From assembly GCA_032207245.1 (NCBI GenBank), contig CM063506.1, positions 23,042,838-23,106,837 on the forward strand: a DNA stretch of 64,000 nt. Reading direction: 5' to 3'. The position numbers were made by a program, and so were the translations under genes. This document shows, piece after piece, positions 37,601-50,700 of this stretch (its first letter is position 1; each line of letters opens with the position of its first letter). The stretch comes from Pardosa pseudoannulata (Eukaryota > Arthropoda > Arachnida > Araneae > Lycosidae). The notes beneath the pieces are model-generated. The model saw only the letters and a list, made by a program, of their open reading frames with translations, made no database searches and was not told the DNA's origin.

Positions 37601-40600
37601 GCATTAAGAGTAGCCGTACATTTGATTTTTACGTAATTTTTTCCTTTTAGTTTAGAACTTTATTCTGCGGTAACCTTAAGACTTTTGAAACTAGCGGTAG
37701 AATGTAATGCTTTTAATATTTCTATCACGATATCATATTAAATGGAATGGTCAAATTTATAAAAATTTTTTGAAGCATTCTTTTAATATGGGGTGTCTAA
37801 ACTATGGCCATTTTTAAAATTAAAGAGAATACAAGCCAATCAAACACAATAACTGACGTACGTAATGTAACTTATCATTTTAATTATTTATTCTATACTT
37901 TCAATAAGAGACGTAGGTAATTAACACAAACATTACAATGAGATTTTTTTAGTTGCAACTTTCCCCTCAATGAATTCAGTAGTGGAATACTGAAAATTTT
38001 AAATCGATAGTTTTAAATAGATTTAGTAGAATGCATCATTAAACATTTCGGTAGAATCTACAGAAATGAATTTGAGAGGCATTATTTGCAATTATGTTCA
38101 ATAAGACATTCGCGACTCTTAATAGCTTCGAAAGCTTGCAAATTTAGTGTCGACTTGATTTTGAACTATAAAACATTTTAGGTTAATTTCAAACTAATTA
38201 AATTTATCCTAGCTACGTATACTTAAGTGTTATTAAGTTAAGTCACGGTTTGTCAGTTTCCAATAAATTTAACGTTCTTATTTGAGGACAGTGATACAAA
38301 ACGTAGAATGTTTTTGTAGAAAGTGGTTTTTTTTAATAAAGGTAGATGACAACCCTGTAGGTTCGGGGTTTGGGAGGAATTTTTGTGTAAAACTTTGGTT
38401 TGACGAGTCAAAATTCAAACTTCAATAGACAACAAGCCATTAGCACCACGCAAGGTTATTTAAAACTTAAGACTGGTCTGGTGATTCATATTTTCTTTCG
38501 CAGACAGATTTCTGCCATAAGAGAATGAGTATGGCAGAAATCTGTCTTTTCTGCCATACTCATTATCTCGCATGGCTGAATAATTAGAAGCGGCTCCTCA
38601 GTACCGATGTCCGAATCCCACTATTGTATGTTCCAAGCCAATCCATAATTGGCTTGTAGTAGATCTGTCTCATTAGTCATGTTGTAGCAAAATGTAGACC
38701 GTAGATCTCCAAACCAAATTTATAATTTTAATCAATTGGACCACCAATTTAAGAACTTGAGAGCCTCGTATATAACTTACCTTTTTGGCAAAAACATAGA
38801 CTGATATCATGACGAATAACTATCGGGAAACTTCCCTTTACAGTAAAATGTTTATGTAAGTTTCCAAATCTCTTATGAAGGTTTTTTTATATATAAATGG
38901 CATGATATGAGATGGCAGATTATTACTAAAATAGGCTTTAATATTCATAGTTAAAATTTAATAGTTGATTTATTCAAGAGTTCATAACTTAGATTTAAAA
39001 TACTAAATAGATAATCGGCAGGAATCCATGAATAAGGGATTAAGATGTTCCACGTCTGAATCATTCAATAGATGATTCAGGCGTTGACAGATTGATTGCT
39101 ATAAATTCCGATAGAAGTATTTAGGTGTCTTCTACCAGAGCTGAATACTGATCAAAGTGGCGTTGTAGGGACAAGTATTGGTTCATTATTCAATTAACAC
39201 AGACCAAACGCGGTTGTGCAGATTGCGGAGTTTGTTTATTACTCGCATATGATTATATTAGTTTTACTATACCAACAAAATTAATAGTAAACCAGAAAAC
39301 TTGAAACAACTCTTTAGGAGAGAAAATGGAAAAACTGAAGCACTGGACAGCTTTTTTCAATAGTAACGACAGTTCTAGCCAATAGTCTTTATCACTTATC
39401 AATCTATGTGCGCTGAGAAAGCAAAGCATTTAAAAAATTATTTCGAAAAAGCAAAGCTTTTCTCGAAGTACTTGAATTTTCAATGGGTAGCAAGAATTTT
39501 GCAACAAATTTATGTGTTTAAATTGACATAAGGCCTTGAAACGGTTAAACTTTTATAAATAAGAAATCCGAAAATTCTTCAAGAAAAAGAATCTTACACA
39601 GAGTTACTTTTCAACGCCTATGCATTGACGTGGTAAGGCCTTAACACGGATTTTTACAGGTTCACTCCGTCAATACGTGCAAGTTTGTGGAGCACGACTG
39701 CACTAAGTCAAAAAGGCATTGGTCTCTAACAGTTTATAAAAAAACTCCAAACGGCGAAAAAAACTTTTTCTAAAAATCAATAACACTCTCCTTGTTACTT
39801 TTATGTCAATAAAACTTCATTTCAACTGGTAATGATAATAAATTTTCCTCAAAATATCACCCATACATAAAAGCACTAATTAGACATCTGTACGATGGCG
39901 TATATTAGACTTGGTGCACGCTTGGATTTTATAAGTAAAGATAAAGAAATAACTAACATTAAAAGTACTAAGCATTTTTTATACTTATCTGCTTTAAAAA
40001 TATTTTTAATCGGTTAAAATAATTACTAGAAGAATCGATAACAATTGACCTGTTTATAAGTTTGATTTAGCATATGAGTTTTTCCACCTGTATAGCTGTG
40101 TGAGAGGGGTGAGATTACTTTGAAACCGATAGATCAACTTAGTCTTTCTTTCCAACAATTTTCCAACACAATTGCTCTCAATGTCAATTTTATAGACTTG
40201 TGACGATTAAGAGTGCTATATTTTAATTTCCTCCCAAATTACGCAAGGTAGGTGCACGAGTTTGTGTGATTGCTGACTGTCCCTCCCTGAAATGAATCGC
40301 GTGTCAATATGAGGCCATGTCGTCGATCGATAACCATTGCTCTACAGTACTGAAGTATTTTGGTGAGTCATTTAATAGTGGTGTCCTGGTTTTTTATCCG
40401 GGTTCGGGGGAGGGGGTATTGCAGGTGACGAAAGGTTGATAGTAATCGATGCATTTTCGCGACTAGCTTGATTTATACTTTCAGCTGAATTCATATGGGT
40501 AGAGCCTACTACTCATTAAATATAGAATAACAGTTACTTTTATTTAAGGGTCCCGTAATATGTGGTTCGAGAATTTTAAACATCTGTCAACATTTAGAGA

Positions 40601-43600
40601 TTAAGTTTGACAGATTAAGTGCTTCTGTTTATATATGTACACACCCCAATACGAGTTTAGGTTGTACCTGAAGAGTTTTCATTGTTTTAAAGTGTCGAAA
40701 AATCCTAGCGACACTTTAATAAAAACTTGGATTAGTTGGGAAAATACTATAAAGTACTTATCTGATATGCTTTTAAATCGGCTGAAACAAAAGTTAATCG
40801 TGCAGGGATTAACTGGGCTTCAGAGAAACTGGCATCAAAAGGGTAGCAATACTCTTAATAGAAATGCATTAAAAGGTGCAACAAATCCATAAAGTTTCTC
40901 CAACTAAATGAATCTTGTATTGCTTATGATTTGTGAAACAATATAAAAAGAAGTGTCTTGTGAAATTGAACTTCTAAGGGAAATCTTTTCTTTTGAGGAT
41001 TAAAATTCAGTAATTTAAGTCTTATGAAACCTTGTCCTCCATGTTTGGATCTATTTCATTCATCACTAAAGGCCAAAACTATTGTAGCAGAAAAATTTTA
41101 CAGAACTACTTAAACTGAAATAACTTAACTGACTTATTTCTGAATATAAATATTTAGTATAGTCGATCCTTTATATTAGTAAAAGATTGTCTAGATTAGT
41201 GGCCTATAATTCATTTTTCAGCAACCCAAATTTTGAATTTACCCCTGGGCAAATGGATGTTTTTAGCCGTAAACGTAGTTAAAATTCTTTAATAAAGTAG
41301 AACCATAAGTGGGAATATCTGAAACCCAAGTGTTACATAAATCTCGCAATAGCATTAACAGGAATATCAAATTGATAAATACCGTAATCATTCTGTTTGC
41401 CGGAGTAGGAGTACTGGCTCATTAATGTCTAACGTCTCTTTGCCTAATAGTGGTCGAATGGGAAGGGCACCTCTTCTCTACAGGAGTTCTTTGGTTCGAA
41501 CTCTACCGTTGGTTTATATTATTCGGAATCGGTTTTAAGCATTAAATTTTGGTCTTGTTAGCACTCCTGTAGAAAAAAAAAGCTCAAAATGAAATCTATG
41601 TTTGGGAGCAAGCAGATGAAGTTCAGACAGTTTTGTTTCCTTAGATTATTTTTCTTTTCGGCGAAGACAAAAGTATATTCTATGAATTTCCCAAAACAAA
41701 GCATATTAATTTCAAATTTTGCCATTCAGATAAATTTTTAAACCTTGCACATGAACTAGCTTTTTCAACTGACATATTGACTAAAATTAGAGCGAATGGC
41801 TACATTTATTAGATTTTTTACGGTACTGGTTTAGATGAGATATAGTATGCTATTTAAAAAAAAACTTTGACAGAAAATTTTATAACTAAAATTGCAGCTC
41901 ATTAGTAATAAAGCCAAACTGCAATTCTCAAAGCTGTTTAAGTCTTACTCTTTGGCGTTAAAATAATTTTAATTTTAGATTTTCTTTAATAAGTATAGAA
42001 GTGATTCGGTCGTTTATGGGTTGAGTATCTATAAAAAAATCTTAAAATTTACTTCCAATTACTACCATCAGATATTTTAAAAACATTTTTCTTCGAACTC
42101 TGATACAAATTTTCTTACATCTGGCCTGTTTCCGCACCATTGATCTAGATATTTAATATGTTGTAATATAAAGATTTATGTAAGTCGCAAGCCATCTAAG
42201 TATACAACCCTTTTTCAAGAATAGGGATTTTAAAGTTAATCGCTCTTAATGTTCCATGTAATTTTTTAATCTCCTTTTGTTATACGTTTTAAACTCTTTT
42301 GGAATTATTGCCAAATCAAAGTTACTGTAACAATAATTTAAAATCGTTTTTAAATTCTAAGAAAAACTATTTTAGAAAGGCACTGACAACTTAGTTTCGA
42401 AATTTCAATATATCTGAATTTTTGTAGAGCTAAAATATTTAAGTGACCCTGACATCTAGTCCAAAACTCGCTATTAATATCCCTGTCCTAAGTGATGTAA
42501 ACTAGTCCAAGATTGTGCTACGTCAAAAGCAAGTAAGCTTAAGAGCAGTTATTTCTTGGTATGTACAAATCCCCGATTTAAACCCTAATTCCCCTGTTTG
42601 AGCAATTATAAACAAAGAAATGTCTTTCCTTTTTAACTCAAGAATCGCTAGAAAATCTGACTACGATTTCTGTACAGATATAACTCTAAATTTGTCACTT
42701 GTAAGTGGGGCAGTACACTCGGTATTTTATCTCTGCAGTTCATTAATTTGAAAATAAACGAAATTTGTTCATCGTGAATATTTTACCAATATGAATAGTT
42801 TACATTCATTGTATTCAATATAGAGTACCAGTTTAACTTGTATGAGATGAATCTAGTAAAAACAAAACCATACATGTTCCCGGAGCCTTTGCATTAAGTT
42901 ATTAGAAAGCTCTATTTTCATGAAAGCCTCAGTCTTGACTTAAACATTTTTGGGTATATTCTGTGTATCTTGTATATTCTGGATAACTATTAGTTCTTAT
43001 TGAGACTATTAAAATACTTCCCGAATTTAAAGAGACAATGGACTTAAATTCTCAATTTTTAAACTTCTAAAAATTAAGCACAAAGCGTGCTTAAGGACTT
43101 AACACAGGAGGTTGCACATTACACTGACCACTTCACCAGAACATTCCATTCCATTGCATGGTGAATGAAATTTTTAAATTTTTAAATCTTCTCAAAAATT
43201 ACAATATTATGATTTAGTTGTTAATAGCGTGACTGCAGGATACAGTCAACAAATCTATTAAAGTCCTCTGTGCAAATGACATTAATTTTGGGTATCATGA
43301 AGATATGAAACAGTGGTTAATACAAAGGGTTAAGGTCCCTTACCCTTTAAGGAGTTGCGGGTTCAAATTCCATTACTAGCAGAGATGTTCGTAGATGTTG
43401 TGAATCGGCTTGAAGCAGAAGATCATTCTCATTAGCAAACGTATCCAAAAAAATTGACTGTAATTCAGATATGAACCAAATCTTCGCCCCCTGTAGAACT
43501 TGCACCATACCTTGATTTATTTTTCTAATATTCCTGATAGATTTCCATGTAGTTAAGTGATTCCGGAAGTCCTTGCGGCTCTTTTCCAGGGGTAAGGGGA

Positions 43601-44640
43601 GGAAACCACTTTGGTCGTCCTAAGAGGAAGAGAGAAGCCATAAATGAGTTGACCCACAAAATTGCCCATTCAAACAAAATCCTCATCTTTTGGCATATTT
43701 AAACGGTTTTATGGGTTAATGAGCATTTTCCTTTTAACGCCGGTGCGTGACACATCGGAATGCGCTCCGTCGATAGATGACTCTGAACAATATGATAAAT
43801 AGTACTCTAATGTAGTTCTTCCGAGCATAACGTGGTAGGTTTTTAAACGCATTTAATCTATAGCCTTTACCTCATTTTCTTATCAGCATTGTTTATATAT
43901 TAGAACCAAGGACATCGCTCCTTACATGTTCATTCTCTAATAAATTCTGCATCACTCATTTTAATAATTAAAGATTTGCATTTTTGAGAAATAGTAATTT
44001 CGAGGCTATTACTACTTTGGGTTGACAAATATCATAGATTTACGTACTATCCTTGACAGTTGCTCGTGTTGATGCTATTGCTGGATAATTCGAAGCATAT
44101 TCCGGATTTCATTTAAATAGTAATTCATTGTATTTGATATTATCGAAGCATATCATGCAAATGTTTTCAATGGTGAAATTGTAAACACAAATAGTTATCT
44201 AAAATGCTATTAAATCTCACCATTCATTTATAAACTATTGTCAGACTGCAGGATATTAGCTTATAAAAAAATTTATCATAGCGTTCAAAGTCTAAGCACG
44301 ATTATATTATCTAAGTTCAGAAACTTTCGTTTGATTTCTAAACTGGAGTACATATTTTTTGCAGCAAATAAGGACTATTTGATGCTGTCTAATTTTATAT
44401 TAGGATCACGAGCTTCTATGACCTGGGAGAAAGTCACTTGCCAATTAAGAATTGAATGCGTTTGTGCTACTATTGACATTAACCGTATGTAGTGTGCTTC
44501 ACAATAAGGATTTATAGGCGATAGTGAATGGGTGAATTTCTAAAGTCAAGTGACTGTCACTATAGGAAGAATTCATTTTGGCTAATGCAGTTTTCCATTG
44601 CCTATTTGTATCTCAACCCCGAACTGAAACCAATATTTTC

Positions 44641-44701
<61 letters not shown>

Positions 44702-47700
44702 TTTGTAGAAATGAAGGAGTTAAAGGAAATCTCAAATCTTTTCTACAGAACATACTTAATCCTTATAACTACTAAAATTTGCAGAAAAACTATCTTCGCA
44801 TTAAAATTTTTTGAAGCTTGTTAAATAAAAAACAAGAGATGCTAGAAGTATAAGCAAGTCCAAAGTTAAAATTAAATTTATCCTTATCGTATGCACATTT
44901 AATATAAAGTTTTTTGTAAATAAAATGATTCCAAAAACTTAATCTGGCTAAAATCTGACTAATCCAATAAAAGCTTTACTTTTGACCCTATTTCTTTCAG
45001 ATTCATATGAATCCGTGCTACGGGCTTTTTTTTCTATATTGTGATTTTAAACTTTTGTGTTAATTTATTACTGATGTGAATTTCACTTTTTATTAGTGAA
45101 ATCTCAAATTTAACAGGAAAAATCTCTGTACCATTTTTGCTTCATACTTTGAGTTTTTTCTCCTGTTGCTCATTTCAATTTTTTTAACCATCTTGCAACT
45201 TAGTAATCTCATAACAGTCCGCATAGGAAAATTCTGAAGTCTGGGATAATTTTGACTTGGGTCAAAATCCTTGGGGAAGAAATCTGCGAGACCTCATAAC
45301 AGCAGTTAAAGGCTAATTGCAATGTTGCAGTATAGCGACATTAGACTTCTCAAGCTCTCTTCAACATACACACCTATGTAACACAAAGGGTTAAATTGAC
45401 TCTCGATTTTTTTTGAAGATCTGCAAGTGGGAGAAGTCCCGCTTTCGTCCCCATCGAACCACACGTACCACTCTTCAGCTGCTATTGCACGGCGTGTTCT
45501 ACCTGTGTTACAAACCAGTCTGTTTTTTTCTTCCGCATAGCAAAAGGAAGCAACGACGCAACTTCCTCCTGAGACTTAACCTCCTTTCACCTCGACGGGA
45601 AAAGGGAAGTGTCTGTCGGCGTGCCGTGCCCGCTGGCACGGAGGAACACCTGAGTGCAAAGTAGCCATAAGTTCAGTTTGCCTTCGAGAACGGCTTAGTA
45701 TTGCTACGATTGCAGCTTGATAGGACAAATGGCATAAGTTACATTGCTCCAAATCCTTCGATGCGGCGTAAAACCGTAAGGGGGGACACTGTACCATTCG
45801 AGACTTAAAATCTTCCACACAGTAGCCATTTTTCAATTCATCGTAAAAAAAAATTTTTTCTTTAATAAGACTTTATTGCAGTCTATTCTAGCTTTGATAG
45901 AATTATATTGTAATTTCAAGTAGTATGTTTTACATAACGTAAAAAGGTGGTACATAAGTGAATTTTATTTTTTCAATTTACCTGCAAGATATCTTTGGTA
46001 TATGTATTTTATAAACTAAATTTTTATGTCAAATTCGAAGTATCTAGTTAATGAAAATCAAAGCTTTAGAGGCATCTTAAATTTAGAAAAATTACTCTTA
46101 CATTGAAGTTTTTGTTATGAAACGAAATATTTCTTTTTATTTACATTCTTTAATTTTTTTTGCACTTGGTACACAATCCCTTTTTGTATTTTTTATAATA
46201 AATTGCTTTTGCCCTCATATACTAACTTTATAGAAAGTTGTACCCTTATTCTTCAGAACGAAATTTTTCCTTGGTGGAGTAGAACATTTTGAAACAGCCT
46301 ATTTTTGATTCAATGAAGTCTTCAACTCGAACGATACCGTATGTCATTTAATATAACTCAATAGTTGTTAAATAATAAATCAATTAACCTTTTTATCATA
46401 AAGAGAAATAATTGTAGGGAGTAAATAGTTTTAAAATAAAATCCTATTAATCTTTTTTTTTTTTAGTTTCGTTAAACTAGTGCCATTAGTTGTCAAAAAT
46501 TTTAAAATCAAATGTTTACTTGTTTGTAGTCATTATGCAGCCCACTCGCATTTATAAGGGTATCAGTCTATAATACAGAATAGGCAGTAATTTCTGAATT
46601 ACGGAAATGAGATTGGTAAAGCAACAGCTTATTGAGTCCTTGAAAATGGATAAATTAAAGAGAAGCACTGTGGGACTTATTATATATAAAATATACGCAC
46701 GTGTATTAATTTTCCTATAACAAATTTTTTACGCTGGTAGAAAGTTTTGCTTTGAAGAGACACTTAAAAGTTATGCTCGTAAACCTTTTGAGAAGCTGGG
46801 ATCCGTCCTCCAACGACCTTGCTGTCAACATCGACCTCCTCTCGAGATTTTCGCCACCCATCTTCCAATTGCTGATAAGTTTCAATTACTGCGTCCCTAC
46901 TGCTGTGTTTCGGCCTTTTCGAGCGCGCGACCTCCACTAAAAGTTCCATCTCCATTCGGAAGTATTTATTTTCCTTCCTGGACATGACCCACATCTTCCC
47001 ATTTCTTGATACAGGTAACCGGTTCTAAATTTCCTGGCTGTTTCATGAATGAACGAAAGAACGAAGTGTTGGCACTCCTTTCATTTTCCGCCGGAATACT
47101 TACATGGTCTGTCAAATTCTTGAAATAAGACAAACGGCTGAGGGCTTCATAGCCATTGTTAGAATATTAAGACAGCGTTTAATGCTGTTTTCTTCCCATT
47201 ATTTGTCACCTTATTCTGTTCACAAAAGTTTGTTTTAGTTGAAGTTAAGAAATTCTAGTTACAACTATATAAAACAAGTGAGACTTTCAGTTTTGAAGAT
47301 TAGATACTTAACTTCCAATAACTGTTCCTATAAGTCATTTTCTTTCTACTTAATTTCATTTTGGTAATCCTTCAAAGTCGTTTTGACCTTCACGTTCAGC
47401 AAAAAAGGATATTTTTGTTTTATCCCTTTGTTCACTTCAGTGAATTCTTGTGAACCTTTTTCTATAGCTGCGCATTTATTGAGAAGATCAGAATAATAAA
47501 ATCTTATTAAAAGGGTTTTATTTAAATATATCTTCCTATTATGAAAGAGACGAAATATAAATAAGATTTCCCAGACACATTAGTTGTACAAAATCAATGG
47601 TGCATGCAGCTAAAAGGTAGGAATTGCGTACAAATTGATCAGTCTTTAAAATTTAAGACCGAACAAAAATCTTTGTAAAAGTAAATTTCGTTTTCTTTTT

Positions 47701-50700
47701 TTAAAAAAACGGGACTTAATATTTTTACACAAGGAGCACGTTACGAAACATTTAAACAACGTAGTACTTGGATAAAATAGGATTAAAGGAAGCTCTTGCA
47801 TTATTCTCAACTTTAGAAAACTTAAATATAGTTTTGGTTTGGACTTAAATAGGTATCATTTGTGTCCTAACGGGATTTTAGTGTTAATTTTTAAGACTTA
47901 AATTGAACAGAAAAAGCATAGTGTGCTAGTTTAATTTTACTTCACTCTTAATGCACTTGGAGCAAATCAACTTAACGGCATCGCTCACATTTTTCTAAAG
48001 CAATGGTAAAATTTTTATGAATCATACCCAAAGGTAACTCCAAAAATTTCGTTCAGCATGAGTTTATTAAGTAAAGCTGAAAGTTAATCGTAAGTTGCTT
48101 GGATTTTTCAAATATCTTAGACGTATGTAACAAACTTTGATTGATAATAATATTGAGACATTATTCCAGAAGATTTCTATGAAACGGGAAACAGTTATTT
48201 TAACTCGTAGTATACTACTTTTATGGCTTGCCAATATTAAATTTAACTTTTCATAGTTAAATTTTAACCATGCAAAAATGTGGTCCAAAATGCGAAGCAT
48301 TTAAGGGAGTTGTAAACGCATGCTGTATTCAAAGCAAACTTTGTTTTAATTGCTGATTACTCATTTAAACTTGTTTAACATGACTCTCGTTAAAGAGTAA
48401 GAAAAGTCAGTTATGTTTTGCGTAGTCGCACCGAAAAGATTTAACGGAACTTTCAGCTAATAAACACTGACACAATGTTAAACAATGCGTGTCTCGTAAA
48501 TAACTAATTTCATAACTTATTCTTTGCGAGTTTTGCTTATGGATTTCCTGAAATGTATTAATCTTGACCCATATCGGAATGATGGATTAAACAGGTTTTA
48601 AAAGACGAAAGCAATCTTTTTACTGCTTAAGGCATCGAATAACGCCTTCTTGAACAAATTTTCAGTGTCGCTAGATTTTGATTACCTCTAATTGAACTTG
48701 CTCTCATTATATCTTACGGTTATGTTCTAAATGACTTCACCCTGAAAATAGTTCTGATTGAGTGGTAGGTATTTTAAACAGATACCTGCTCTTATGAACT
48801 TCGTTAGTTCATCACTTGAATAAATTTTGACGTCTGGAGTAGTTCTAGGAACTTGGCGACTCTTCATGCTTTTTAAACATTTTAATAATTTTTCTTAGTT
48901 TAATTATAGTTTAAATACTCAGGATATCTGGTAACTTTTTATGCTACTGTAAAAGTTGACCTCATTTAAAGTTTGTTTCAACTGTTGAAGAAATGGAATT
49001 TAAGAACGTTAAGGTACTATTTGTTTAAAGTTTTCAAGATTTTTTTAAATTGTACATTTTTACTTATTTTTTATTAATTTTTTAACTTGCGTTAAAATCT
49101 GCCCACAAATAGTATATATGCAGTTTAAGTTGAAATCCAATCAGCCTTTAAAATCTGAAATAATGTTCATCATAGAAAGACTTTACTTTTAGAAACTTCA
49201 AAAGTTTTACTGAAACTCTGCTGCAACCAAAATCTGTACACCTATTAACTAGAACAATAACTCGGTATTCTATTTTTAACTAAAAATCTACTTAGTGTAC
49301 GTTTGTAGGCTTTTGCAGATCCACTAAGGTTTGTCGTAGTAACCAAATTTAAACTAAAATCCTTAGGTACACCAAAAGAAAACTATATTTAAAAAAATAA
49401 CTTCTGGATGTCTTATTACGATATGCGTTTTACGAATACAACAGCTGACAGTTGGGGACAAGTGACAGTACATGAATGTTACTTTTAAACTTTACAAGGA
49501 AAAGCTTTCGCATGCTTTTAATTTAACAGTAAAAAGTATGTGAATATATAAGTATATCAGTTCACTATGTGCTTTTAACTTTCATCTGCATTTAAACTTG
49601 CGAGAAAAATAAGACATATAAACTGTTCTTGTCAAATCTTAACCACGTCACCTACACTTTTGTACACGAATGAGAATCCTCAATTTCATTTTATATTTAG
49701 ATTTAATTATCAATCATGTAGATTGATTAATAAAAGCCTGTACCTGTAATAACTTTTTTAAATATGCCAGTTTTTGAGTTTTCAATTTCATGAATTTAAT
49801 TAGTCGTATTTAGTGTAAGCAACGAGAATACCTAGTCTTCTAGGTTTGTCTGACGTTTTCATTCCAAACATTTTCAGAGTTTTCAATTATTGAAGTTACG
49901 TCTTATACACAAACTCTTCCAGATAGGCAGATAAGAAAAAGCCGTGTATTATTATTGGGATACAAGATATTAGTCTCCTATCAACATAACTATAAGCATG
50001 GAATGGCAAATTAACTTGCACTGCTGTATAACAAATGTGCACGTGATGTAAAACTCTCTATCGTGCTCCCAGTAAATGGATTTTAATCAACTCAGGAACC
50101 CTTAAAGTTTCGTCAGGGCTTTCATATATTCCAAGAAAATGTTGTATGATGTATTTAATCCTGAAATTTCCAATATTCATAACAGTTTTGATCCTAGTTA
50201 TTTAGAAGCGCTTTGCAAAAAATCTTGTTACTGAATAGTTTAACTTCATACACTACTAGTTTCAGAAATGTTCTTTATTTAGTTTCAAAATCTTTACTGT
50301 TGGTATATGTAACTTATTTCTTCGTACTTTACATGAAGACATGATTTCAAAAACTTAAGTACTGTGATTTTGTTGCATGGGTTGGGTAATCTTTAAATTT
50401 TCAGAAAGTTTATAAAATGCTTTAACTTTATTTTTAATATATTTGCAAAGTCTTCATAATGTTATTTGTCGCAAATCTGCATGTTATTTTCATATGTTTA
50501 TAACTTCATTCTTGAGTTTTGATTAAGTTAAAGAAAGTTACTTGCAATCGTGGCACTTGTGTGCGACGCCACTGGAGCAGTCAAAGACGGTGGGAATATA
50601 TCCAGTCTGTTTCTCAGTACAGACTCTGTGTACTTGCAGAGTGTATCATCACCCTTTCCATTTCCCTCGGGCTATCGCAGCGAGGTCATTAATGCGTGCT

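Noticed and set aside
45413..45836. Overlapping frames on both strands in a GC-richer pocket
   Set aside because: Stops are rarer in GC-rich sequence by chance; neither product shows a known domain.
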